DNA of 9,069 nt from Opitutales bacterium (GCA_017633865.1 JAGBOM010000141.1:1-9069); one strand, 5' to 3'. Numbered from the stretch's first letter, positions 1 through 8,100 are shown. Numbers and translations are program-made. The notes: generated from the sequence alone by a model not told the origin.

Positions 1-120
1 GAGCGCAAGCTCGAAGCCGAGCAGAACGCGGAGCTCAACCGCCGCCAGCGCCTCGCGATAGAGGCGCAGGAAAACGCCGCGCGCGACTCCGGCGCTTCGA
101 CGTCCGGCTACCCGTTCTAA
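1..120 (+). CDS. 3' end of an unidentified charged, probably coiled-coil protein (partial)
   Basis: The first base is in frame with a 39-residue open stretch that ends at TAA (118-120); the start lies upstream of the window. The visible C-terminus begins ERKLEAEQNAELNRRQ, is rich in Glu, Arg, Gln and Ala with few aromatic residues, and ends in a small polar tail, GASTSGYPF. The composition suits the end of an amphipathic helix or coiled coil, but that is inference from composition. No family can be recognised from this fragment. Its stop lies only 23 bases before the ileS start, on the same strand, and I see no terminator hairpin between them, so it may be co-transcribed with ileS. Confidence 0.6.
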   Translation, partial: ERKLEAEQNAELNRRQRLAIEAQENAARDSGASTSGYPF

Positions 121-143
121 CTTTAAAAAAATGGCATTGAAAA

Positions 144-2939
144 ATGGCTGACACTGACTACAAAAAAACTTTGAACCTGCCCGAAACAGGCTTCCCCATG
201 AGGGGCGACCTCGTAAAGCGCGAGCCCGCGCGCATTCAGCATTGGATAGACATGGATCTTTACGGCAAAATCCAGCGCAAGAACGCGGGCTGCCCGAAAT
301 TCATCCTGCACGACGGCCCGCCCTTTACCAACGGCGACGTCCACATCGGCACGGCTCTCAACAAAATTTTGAAGGACATCATCCTGCGCTACAAGTCTAT
401 GCGCGGATTTTCAACCCCCTACATTCCGGGTTGGGACTGCCACGGCCTGCCAATCGAGCACAAGGTCGCGAAAATGCTTAGGGAGGAAAAGCGCGTTCTG
501 CCCGTCGCCGACTTGCGCGCTGAGTGCGCGAAATTCTCCGCCGCCTTCATCGAAAAGCAGACCAAGCAGTTCCTGCGCCTCGGCGTTTTGGCGGACTGGA
601 AAAACCAGTATAAAACGATGTCGCACGCCTACGAGGCGGAAATTTTAAGGACGTTTTCTGCGTTCATAAAAAAGGGTCTCGTTTACCGCAGCAAGAAGCC
701 CGTGTATTGGTCAATCCCCTGCGCGACGGCTTTGGCGGAGGCGGAAATCGAATATAAAGACCACGTCTCGCCCTCGATTTGGGTGGCGTTCAAGCTCGAC
801 GAGGCCGCCAACAAGGCGCTTTCCTTAAGCGGCGCGGAAATCGTAATTTGGACTACAACCCCGTGGACGCTCCCCGCGAATTTGGGCATAACCGTCCACC
901 CCGAAGTCGAATACGCGGCGGTTTCGGCAAACGGCAGAACATTTGTTGTGGCGCTTCCGCTGGCGGAAAAATTCGCGGCGGATTTGGGCTTTGAAAACCC
1001 CGAAATCAAGCCGCTTTGCAAGGGCGAGGCGCTGAAGGGTTTGAACGCCCGCCACCCGTTTATCGAAAGAAACGCGCCCATCGCCTGCGCGAGGTACGTC
1101 ACGATGGATTCCGGCACGGGCTGCGTGCACACCGCCCCCGGCCACGGCTTGGAAGACTACCAAACCGGCCTTGAAAACGGCTGGGAAATCTACTGCCCGC
1201 TCGACGACGATGGCAGATATGTGGACGACGGCAGAGTCCCGCGGGAGCTTGTGGGCGTAAGCGTTTTGGAGGAGAAGGGCAAGAATCTCGCAAACATCAA
1301 GGTTCTGCAGATAATCGAGGCCAACGGCTCGCTCTTAAAGCTTTCAAAAATCGAGCACCAATACCCGCACTGCTGGCGCTCAAAGACGCCGGTAATATTC
1401 AGGGCGATGGACCAGTGGTTCGTGTCGCTCGACAAAAACGGCTTCCGCAAAAGCGCGCTCGAGGCGATATCAAAAGTTTCGTGGCTGCCGGCAAGCGGCG
1501 AAAATAGAATACGCGGCGCGGTTGAGTCGCGCCCGGACTGGTGCATTTCGCGCCAAAGGGTTTGGGGCGTGCCTATTCCCGCGTTTTACGACGCAAGCGG
1601 CAAGGCGTATCTTGACGGCGGAGTCGTTTCCGCAATCGCCGACAAGGTCGAGCGCCTCGGCACGGCGTTCTGGTACACTTCAAGCGAAAGCGAAATTCTC
1701 GACGGCATCGAGCTTCCCGCGGGGTGGCCCAAGGCCTCCGAGCTCAAAAAGGGCGCGGACACTCTTGACGTTTGGATAGACTCCGGCTCGAGCCACAGGG
1801 CGGTTCTCGCGAAAAATCCCGACCTGCAAGTTCCCGCAGATTTGTACTTCGAGGGCAGCGACCAGCACAGGGGCTGGTTCCAGAGCTCGCTTTGGACGGG
1901 AGTGGCCACGATTGGCGGGGCTCCGTACAAAAAGGTGATAACCCACGGCTTTATCGTTGACGAGCAGCGCAAAAAAATTTCCAAAAGCGACGGCAAGCCG
2001 CACACCGCCGACATGTACGTCAACAAATGGGGCGCGGACATCGTCCGCCTTTGGATTTCCTCGGAGGACTACCAAAGCGACATCCCCGTTTCCGACGGCA
2101 TCTTTACGCATGTGGCCAACACCTACCGCAGCGTCCGCAACACCATAATGTACCAGCTCGGCAACCTCTCCGACTTCGACTTCGGGGCCGACTCCGTGAA
2201 AATCGAGGAGCTTGACGCGATTGACAAATGGGCGCTGCACAAGGCCTGCATATTCGCCAAAGAAGCGCAGGCCGCCTACGAGAACTACGAATTCCACAAG
2301 GTTTACCGCCTTATCGACGTGTTCTGCGGAGTAACCCTTTCGAGAATCTACCACGACATTTTGAAAGACAGAATGTACACCTTCGCCGCCAATTCAAAAT
2401 TGAGGAGATCTTCGCAGACGGCGATTTGGCTTATCAACGACATTCTCCTGAAAGTCGCCGCCCCCATTCTCACTTTCACTTGCGACGAGGCCTATAACTT
2501 CAAAACCAAAAAAAGCGAGTATTCGGAAGACTCCATACACCTGCAAGGCTGGTGCGACATCCCCGAAAATTGGATGGACGCCGCCCTTAGCGAAAAGTTC
2601 GACCGCCTTCTGAAATTCCGCGACATGGCAAACGAGGAGCTCGAAAAACTTCGCCAGGAAAAAGTCATCGGCAAGAACCTCGAGGCCGAGGTAGAAATTA
2701 TGGTTTCCTCCGAGGGTTCCGATATCGCCGCGCTTCGCGAATTTGAGGGGAAGCTCGCGGAACTTTTCATAGTATCTTCTGTCAAAATCGTGGAAGGCAA
2801 ATTTGAAACGCCTTCAATAGAGGCGCGCAAGGCCGAAGGGCGCAAGTGCGTAAGGTGCTGGCGCGTCGTGAAAGATTTGGACGGCGACGGGCTTTGCCCG
2901 CGCTGCCGCGCCGCGCTTGAAGAAATCGAAAACTCTTAA
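144..2939 (+). CDS. ileS: Isoleucyl-tRNA synthetase (class I, with CP1 editing domain and C-terminal zinc knuckle)
   Basis: This cytoplasmic enzyme charges tRNA-Ile with isoleucine using ATP and edits misactivated valine. The 931 residues match the usual bacterial length. The N-terminus (KKTLNLPETGFPMRGDL) is typical of IleRS and supports the ATG at 144. The class I signature around residues 55-70 reads HDGPPFTNGDVHIGT, with HIGT at 67-70 in place of HIGH. The CP1 editing domain shows WTTTPWTLPAN at 236-246 and HTAPGHGLEDY at 329-339, with the expected Thr, His and Asp residues. DVWIDSGSSH and RVWGVPIP are other family blocks. The second ATP-binding loop is KISKS at 611-615, a mild variant of KMSKS. 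Four cysteines (902, 905, 918, 921) form the C-terminal Zn site near W906. It heads a cluster with a DksA-family gene 11 bases downstream and then lspA. No Shine-Dalgarno sequence precedes the start; the upstream bases are A-rich. The gene is complete, and identification is very secure. Confidence 0.98.
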   Translation: MADTDYKKTLNLPETGFPMRGDLVKREPARIQHWIDMDLYGKIQRKNAGCPKFILHDGPPFTNGDVHIGTALNKILKDIILRYKSMRGFSTPYIPGWDCHGLPIEHKVAKMLREEKRVLPVADLRAECAKFSAAFIEKQTKQFLRLGVLADWKNQYKTMSHAYEAEILRTFSAFIKKGLVYRSKKPVYWSIPCATALAEAEIEYKDHVSPSIWVAFKLDEAANKALSLSGAEIVIWTTTPWTLPANLGITVHPEVEYAAVSANGRTFVVALPLAEKFAADLGFENPEIKPLCKGEALKGLNARHPFIERNAPIACARYVTMDSGTGCVHTAPGHGLEDYQTGLENGWEIYCPLDDDGRYVDDGRVPRELVGVSVLEEKGKNLANIKVLQIIEANGSLLKLSKIEHQYPHCWRSKTPVIFRAMDQWFVSLDKNGFRKSALEAISKVSWLPASGENRIRGAVESRPDWCISRQRVWGVPIPAFYDASGKAYLDGGVVSAIADKVERLGTAFWYTSSESEILDGIELPAGWPKASELKKGADTLDVWIDSGSSHRAVLAKNPDLQVPADLYFEGSDQHRGWFQSSLWTGVATIGGAPYKKVITHGFIVDEQRKKISKSDGKPHTADMYVNKWGADIVRLWISSEDYQSDIPVSDGIFTHVANTYRSVRNTIMYQLGNLSDFDFGADSVKIEELDAIDKWALHKACIFAKEAQAAYENYEFHKVYRLIDVFCGVTLSRIYHDILKDRMYTFAANSKLRRSSQTAIWLINDILLKVAAPILTFTCDEAYNFKTKKSEYSEDSIHLQGWCDIPENWMDAALSEKFDRLLKFRDMANEELEKLRQEKVIGKNLEAEVEIMVSSEGSDIAALREFEGKLAELFIVSSVKIVEGKFETPSIEARKAEGRKCVRCWRVVKDLDGDGLCPRCRAALEEIENS

Positions 2940-2950
2940 ACCTGAACTTT

Positions 2951-4441
2951 ATGAAGAAGGCTGAAAAGAAGTCAAAACCCGCAAAAAAGACCTCCAAGGG
3001 CGGCGCTGCGCCTAAAAAAACGGCGGCTTCCGCCGCGAAAAAGCCCGCGCAAAAGAAGGCGAAGGTCTCCCCGAAAACCCCCGCAAAAACTTCGGCAAAA
3101 TCATCCGCAAAAAACGCTAAGCCCGCCGCGAAAAAGCAGACGAATAAAAAAGCTTCTTCTTCGGCGTCAAAAAAGCCCGCGCCCGCCGCAAAAAAAGCGG
3201 CGTCAAAAAAAGCCCCCGCAAAAAGGCCGCAGACTAAGGCCTTGCCTAAATCGCAGACAAAAAAGCCCGCGCCCAAAACCGCCGCGGCGAAAAAGCCGAA
3301 TAAAGTATCTTCCGCAAAAAAAGCGTCTCCGCAAAAACCCGCGGCAAAAAAGCCCGAGGCAAAAAAAGCTTCTTCTTCGGCGGCAAAAAAGCCCGCGCCC
3401 GCCGCAAAAAAAGCGGAAGCAAAAAAAGCCCCCGCAAAAAAGCCCGCGGCAAAAATTTCGGCAAACCCCGCCGCGCCCAAAAAGCGGGAACCTAAAAAGG
3501 TTGAGGCCAAAAAGCCCGATGCTAAAAAGGCAGAATCCAAAAAGCTTGAAGACAAAAAGCCCGCGGCCAAAAAGCAGTCGAAGACCGCCTCAAATTCGGC
3601 GGAAAAAAGCGGGCCCGCAATAAAGTCCGCCCGCAAGCTGTCGGCGGCGGAAGTCATAAATTTGCTTAAAATAAAAATCCCGTCCCCCGCGAAGGCTCCA
3701 GAGGCAAAAGCTCCCGCCCCCGCGGTTCGCCCGAGCGCGGGCATATATTTTTCAATGGACGATTTGGAGGATTATTTTAAGTCGCGCGCCGCGTCGAAAA
3801 ATGAGGACAAATCCGCGCGCCGCGAATCTTCCGCCTCCGCGAAAAGCCCCGCGAAAAAAGCCGTTCAGTCCCGACCCGCCCCCGCCGCGCCCAAAAAGAC
3901 GCTCGAATCGGCAAGCATATCCGACATTTTGGGCTTCAACCCCATTGTCCAGAACAAGAGCGAGCTTGAGGAAAAGGACGTCCCCGCAAAGTGGAAAAAG
4001 TATTACAGGCTTCTAATTGAAATGCGCGCGCGCTTCGAGGGCTCGCCCTCGGAAAAAATCGAAAGCGTCTCGGCCAACAACGGCGGGCTCTCGCACGAAA
4101 ATTCGACGCAGGGCATGGACGCCGCCGATATTGGCTCCAAAAGCTTCGAGCGCGACATGGCCTTCAGCCTGCTTTCGAGCGAGCAAAACATAATTTCCGA
4201 AGTGAACGCCGCCCTCGAAAGAATCCGCAACGGCACCTACGGCCGCTGCGAAATAACCGGCAAGCCCATTCCCGAAAGCCGCCTTATGGCGATTCCCTTT
4301 GCGCGCTGCACGGTTGACGGCCAGCGCCAAAAGGAGATTGAGAACAAAAAGTCGAAGTCCGGAAGCCGCTCCCAGTACGCGGTGGACCTCGGCGGCGACG
4401 ATATGCCGCTTTCGGAAATGTCCGACGACTCCGGCGAATAA
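2951..4441 (+). CDS. TraR/DksA-family protein with a long histone-H1-like Lys/Ala-rich N-terminal tail
   Basis: The 496 residues fall into three parts. Residues 1 to about 225 are low-complexity and strongly basic, built from AAKK, AKKP and KKPA units like histone H1 tails. Residues about 225-340 form a Pro/Ala/Ser linker with short ordered blocks (AAEVINLLKIKIP; FSMDDLEDYFKSR; SISDILGFNPIVQ). Residues about 345-470 resemble DksA: a helix from W348, a tip motif D390-x-x-D393-x-G395 (DksA has DxxDxA), a second helix, then GTYGRCEITGKPIP and AIPFARCTVDGQ. DksA-family proteins bind RNA polymerase through the secondary channel, and H1-like tails bind nucleic acid. Applying either role here is inference. 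Of the canonical zinc cysteines only C433 remains; positions 436, 454 and 457 are Thr, Thr and Gly, with a displaced C453. The acidic C-terminus ends SEMSDDSGE. Full-length DksA is about 150 residues, so roughly 340 are extra. It sits between ileS and lspA, a spacing that implies co-transcription. The family call is firm; the function is not. Confidence 0.9.
   Translation: MKKAEKKSKPAKKTSKGGAAPKKTAASAAKKPAQKKAKVSPKTPAKTSAKSSAKNAKPAAKKQTNKKASSSASKKPAPAAKKAASKKAPAKRPQTKALPKSQTKKPAPKTAAAKKPNKVSSAKKASPQKPAAKKPEAKKASSSAAKKPAPAAKKAEAKKAPAKKPAAKISANPAAPKKREPKKVEAKKPDAKKAESKKLEDKKPAAKKQSKTASNSAEKSGPAIKSARKLSAAEVINLLKIKIPSPAKAPEAKAPAPAVRPSAGIYFSMDDLEDYFKSRAASKNEDKSARRESSASAKSPAKKAVQSRPAPAAPKKTLESASISDILGFNPIVQNKSELEEKDVPAKWKKYYRLLIEMRARFEGSPSEKIESVSANNGGLSHENSTQGMDAADIGSKSFERDMAFSLLSSEQNIISEVNAALERIRNGTYGRCEITGKPIPESRLMAIPFARCTVDGQRQKEIENKKSKSGSRSQYAVDLGGDDMPLSEMSDDSGE
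3146..3224 (+). repeat. Direct repeat copy 1 inside the Lys/Ala-rich tail
   Basis: This 79-base stretch, which encodes residues 66-91, recurs at 3362-3440 with about four mismatches by eye. The offset is 216 bases (72 codons), so both copies are read in the same frame: KKASSSASKKPAPAAKKAAS here against KKASSSAAKKPAPAAKKAEA there. The nucleotide identity is higher than low complexity alone would explain; even the unusual AGCTTCTTCTTCGG core is shared. This suggests a fairly recent segmental duplication that lengthened the tail. Confidence 0.8.
3362..3440 (+). repeat. Direct repeat copy 2 inside the Lys/Ala-rich tail
   Basis: This is the second copy of the 79-base unit at 3146-3224, encoding residues 138-163. 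Differences cluster at GTC to GGC and CGTC to AAGC, which change Ser to Ala and Ala-Ser to Glu-Ala while keeping the basic character. The flanks carry several runs of seven A in frame with Lys-Lys codons. Confidence 0.8.
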
Positions 4442-4463
4442 CCCCAAAAAAATTTTTCCCGCC

Positions 4464-5075
4464 TTGATAAGCGCAAACAACGAGTCGAACCTTCCCGCAA
4501 AACGCCGGGTAGAGCCTTTCCCGCGGGTGTTTTTCGCGGCGGCGTGCCTGGTCGCGCTTTTGGACCAGATTACGAAATGGGCGGTGGCGAGGGCTCTGCC
4601 GTGGGTCGACAACACCCCCGTTTACAACCTTAACTCCGCCTCGGCCAAGCCCGTGGAGGTCGTGAAGGACTTCTTTTACATCGTGCACATAACAAACGAG
4701 GGCGCGGCGTGGGGAATGCTGTCGGGGCAGACGTATTTGCTTTCGTCGATCGCGCTTGTGACGCTTTCTGCGATGTGGATTTTCAGGCGCGAGCTCGGGT
4801 TTAAAAACCCCGTCTTGCAGGTCGCCATGGGGCTTTTCGGCGGCGGCATTGTCGGGAACCTGCTCGACAGGATTTTCCGCGGGCAGGTCGTCGATTTTTT
4901 GGACGTGCATTTGCCCTTCGTAAACTACCGCTGGCCGGCGTTTAACGTGGCCGACTGCGCGATAGCCGCGGGCGTGACGCTTTACATAATCGTAAGCATG
5001 CTTATGGACTTTCGCCAAAAGGCCGAGGTGAAATCCGGAATGCAAAAGCTCCAAGACGGCGTCGACGGCAAGTAG
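4464..5075 (+). CDS. lspA: Lipoprotein signal peptidase (signal peptidase II)
   Basis: This inner-membrane aspartyl protease cleaves the signal peptide of diacylglyceryl-modified prolipoproteins after Lgt acts. From a TTG start at 4464 it has 203 residues, with numbering as follows. The first membrane helix is about 22-40 and contains DQITK at 34-38. The family box NEGAAWG is at 78-84, and GGIVGNLLDR at 127-136. The catalytic aspartates are D144 in VVDF and D164 in FNVADC. The last helix runs to about 183, followed by a charged tail. The loop between DQITK and NEGAA is about 14 residues longer than in E. coli LspA. No in-frame ATG lies between the upstream gene's stop and helix 1. The nearest ATG, at 4299, lies deep in the DksA-like gene and would add an implausible basic extension. 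TTG 4464 and GTG 4527 (at the helix edge) are the realistic starts. Family call very secure; start uncertain. Confidence 0.95.
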   Translation: MISANNESNLPAKRRVEPFPRVFFAAACLVALLDQITKWAVARALPWVDNTPVYNLNSASAKPVEVVKDFFYIVHITNEGAAWGMLSGQTYLLSSIALVTLSAMWIFRRELGFKNPVLQVAMGLFGGGIVGNLLDRIFRGQVVDFLDVHLPFVNYRWPAFNVADCAIAAGVTLYIIVSMLMDFRQKAEVKSGMQKLQDGVDGK

Positions 5076-5096
5076 CGGATTTTCGCGGGCTTTATA

Positions 5097-5163
5097 TTCG
5101 GGCGGAGATTTTTTATTCCCCCGCTTTGCGCCCGCGCGGCGCGCGCAAAAAAATCCGCCCGAA
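5097..5163. repeat. Large nested inverted repeat between lspA and the mannosidase gene
   Basis: The left arm, TTCGGGCGGAGATTTTTT (5097-5114), pairs with the right arm, AAAAAAATCCGCCCGAA (5147-5163), over about 16 base pairs with a two-base bulge. The 32-base interior holds a second inverted repeat, TTTGCGC (5125-5131) with GCGCAAA (5143-5149), which overlaps the outer arm by three bases. The T and A tracts lie inside the stem, at the loop side, and no T run follows the structure. It therefore does not look like a standard intrinsic terminator. It could end lspA transcription, fold in the 5' leader of the mannosidase mRNA, or be a dispersed palindrome. The rest of the 120-base gap shows no gene. 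Confidence 0.65.
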
Positions 5164-5195
5164 ACATTCTTATCCGAAGCGAATTAAAACAACTT

Positions 5196-8100
5196 ATGAA
5201 TCCGGAAATTAAGGCGAAACTTGCGGAGTTTTTGGAGCGGCTTTATTGCTCGACAGACGTTCCTTTAAAGGAGCTTGAAATAGCGTCTTTTAAATCCGCC
5301 GAGCCCCTGCCTTTCGCGGACAGGCTGCGCGGCAAAAAAAGCTCGCCCAAAGAGGGCGAAGTTTGGGCGAAAAAGCTTTTCGACTGCGCTTGGATGAAGT
5401 TCTCATGCGCCCTGCCGAAATCGCTCGAAAGAAAAAATCTCGCGCTTAAGCTCGACGTCAACGGGGAAATGCTTGTGGTTGACGCAAAGGGCAATCCGCT
5501 TCAGGGGCTGACCTGCAAGGCGTCCAAATTTTGCGACTCTCTCGGCAAGCCCGCAAAGCGGATTTTTATCCCGAGCGCGGCGGAGCTTGAAAAGTCGAGA
5601 ATTACAGTCTGGGCGGACTGCGCCTTAAACGACCTTTTCGGCAGGCTGAAGGGCGAGGGCAAAATAGCGTGCGCTCGCCTTGTGCGCATAAACCCCGAAA
5701 TCCGCTCGCTCTACTACCTTTTCGAGCACGCGTTCGACTGGCTTTGCGCGCTTGGCCCCAAGTCGAACCCCGAAACAGCCGCAAGCCTGCAAAACGCGCT
5801 CTTAGAAACCGCCGGGCTTTTCGGCGAAAATTTGGAGAGTTTAAGCGAGGGCTCGCCCGAAATTCCAAAAGCGAAAAAAATTTTGGAAAAAGCGCTGTTT
5901 AAAAAGCGCGCGCGCCCGAAGCTCGAAATTTCCGCGATAGGGCACGCCCACATGGACCTTGCCTGGCTTTGGCCTATCCGCGAAACAAAGCGCAAGCTCG
6001 CCCGCACGTTCGCGACCGTTTTGGCGCTTCAAAAACGCTACCCGCAATACGTTTACGGGGCGAGCCAGCCGCAGGCGTATTTGTGGATGAAGCGGGAGTA
6101 TCCAAGCCTTTATGCGCGCATAAAAGAGGCTGTCGCCCGCGGCAAGATAGAGCCGCTTGGCGCGGCGTGGGTCGAGCCCGACTGCAACCTGCCCTCGGGG
6201 GAGTCGCTTGTTCGCCAAATGATGCTCGGCAGGGAGTTTTTCAAGGGGGAATTCGGAGTCGAGCCGGAATATTTTTGGATTCCCGACTCTTTCGGATACT
6301 CCCCGCAGCTGCCGCAAATCCTTTTAAAAAGCGGCGTAAAATATTTTATCACGCAGAAAATTTCGTGGAACACCGTAAACAAGTTCCCGCACCACTCGTT
6401 TGTTTGGGAGGGGATAGACTCAAGCAGGGTTCTCGCGCACATGCTGCCCGAAGACACCTACAACAGCCCGGCCGCCCCGCGCAGCCTATTAAAAATCGAG
6501 AAAAACTACGCGCAAAAAGACGCAAGCAATAACGCCCTCATGGCCTTCGGAATAGGCGACGGCGGCGGGGGCCCCGGCGAGGAGCACCTTGAAAGAATCC
6601 TCAAAAACAAAAGGGTTTGCGGCCTTAATAAAATCAAAAATAGAAGCGTAAAAAGCTTCTTGAAAGACCTCGAAAAGGAGTCCGCAAACTTTCCCGTATG
6701 GCGCGGCGACCTTTACCTCGAGCGGCACCAGGGCACGTTTACAACGCAGGGGCGCAACAAAAAGCACAACAGAATTTGCGAGAATCTGCTCTTTCAGGCG
6801 GAATGGTTCGCCTACGTTTTGGAGCGGATGTCGAACAAAAAGGCGGAAACGGAATTTTTGAAGGACCTTTGGCGCGAATTTTTGCTGTACCAGTTTCACG
6901 ACATTCTTCCCGGCTCCTCAATCGAGCGGGTCTACAAGGAAAGCTGCGCGGGGTACGAGGTTGTCGAGAAAAAGCTCCGCGAATATATAGACAAGTGCGC
7001 CGCGAAAATCGGCGGGCTTCTCGGCTTTAAGGCCGTTTTCAACACTACGAGCTGGCTCGCCAAAAAGAGGCTGGGCTCCTCCGAAATAAGCGTGCCCAAA
7101 CTCGGCTTTGCGCCTCTAAAATCCGCCCGGGCAGCGCCGAGGGCAAGCGCTCGAAAGGGCGTTTTGGAGAACGAAAAACTCGCCGTAAAATTCAACTCGA
7201 AAGGCGAAATTTTTTCGTTTATCGACAAAAATTCAAAGCTCGACTTCGCCGACAAGTCCCGCCCCGCCAACGTCTTTATGGTTTACGACGACTTCGGCGA
7301 CGCGTGGGATTTCGGCAACGGCTACCGCTCAAATAAAAGGCGGGCGATGAAAATTGTTTCGTCTAAATTCCACATGGAGGATTCCTCAGCCGTCGCCGAT
7401 TTTGAGTTTGAATACGGCTCTTCAAAACTGCGCGAGCGCGCGGTTTTGGACGGCGGCGCGGACACTCTTAAACTTGAAATATCCCTCGATTGGCGCGACA
7501 GGCGCAAAATGCTGCGCTACGTTTTTCCGCTCGGAATTAAGGCGCAAAAATCCGTTTCGGAAGTCGCGTTCGGCTCGTACGAGCGCTCCGCAAACGACGC
7601 CACAAAATGGCGCAGGGCGCGTTTGGAAACCCCCGCACACCAGTGGGCGGCGCTGCGCTCCAAAAACAGAGCCTTCGCGGTTTTGAACGACTGCAAGTAC
7701 GGCCACAGGCTTAAGGACTCGTCAATCGAAGTCGGAATTTTAAGGTGCGTTCCCCGCCCGGGCGAGCCGCTTGTAAGCGTTTCAGACAAGCCCGAAGATG
7801 TCGACGATTTTAGCCGCGACTTTGCGGACTTGGGCCGGCAAAGCTTTGCGCTTTCCCTCTACCCGATGCCGGAGGGGCTCGACCGCGCAAAAGTTTCGGC
7901 GCGCGCAAGGGCGTTAAACAGCGTCTTTAAAGTCTCGGAAATTAAGGGAGCCAAAGCCGCTTCGGAAATTCCCGAGGCGGGGGCGAGCTTTGTGGAAATT
8001 TCAAACCCCGCGGTGGAGCTTGTTGCGATGAAGCCCTCGCAGGACGGCAAGGCCTGGGTCGCGAGGTTCGTAAATCTCAACCCGGCGGAGGAGCTTGCGG

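Noticed and set aside
121..143. T-box or attenuator control of ileS
   Set aside because: Only 23 bases separate ileS from the preceding stop, with no room for a T-box or terminator stem.
1680..2354. Antisense open frame of 224 residues inside ileS
   Set aside because: It lies fully within a highly conserved synthetase region; the product looks random and stop scarcity follows from GC-rich codon use.
2782..3744. Long antisense open frame (320 residues, rich in Phe, Ala and Gly)
   Set aside because: It is the reverse complement of the Lys/Ala-rich tail: AAA/AAG codons become Phe/Leu and stops are rare in that composition. No family motif or sensible start context is seen.
4247..4321. DksA-like gene as a pseudogene because of lost cysteines
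   Set aside because: The frame is intact, surrounding residues are well conserved and it sits inside a tight operon; loss of the zinc site alone does not show decay.
4299..4463. N-terminal extension of LspA from ATG 4299
   Set aside because: The added 55 residues are the DksA zinc region read in another frame, with no resemblance to LspA N-termini.
5093..5098. TATATT as a -10 promoter box for the mannosidase gene
   Set aside because: No matching -35 element lies at the right distance, and the box sits at the edge of the inverted repeat; support is too weak.
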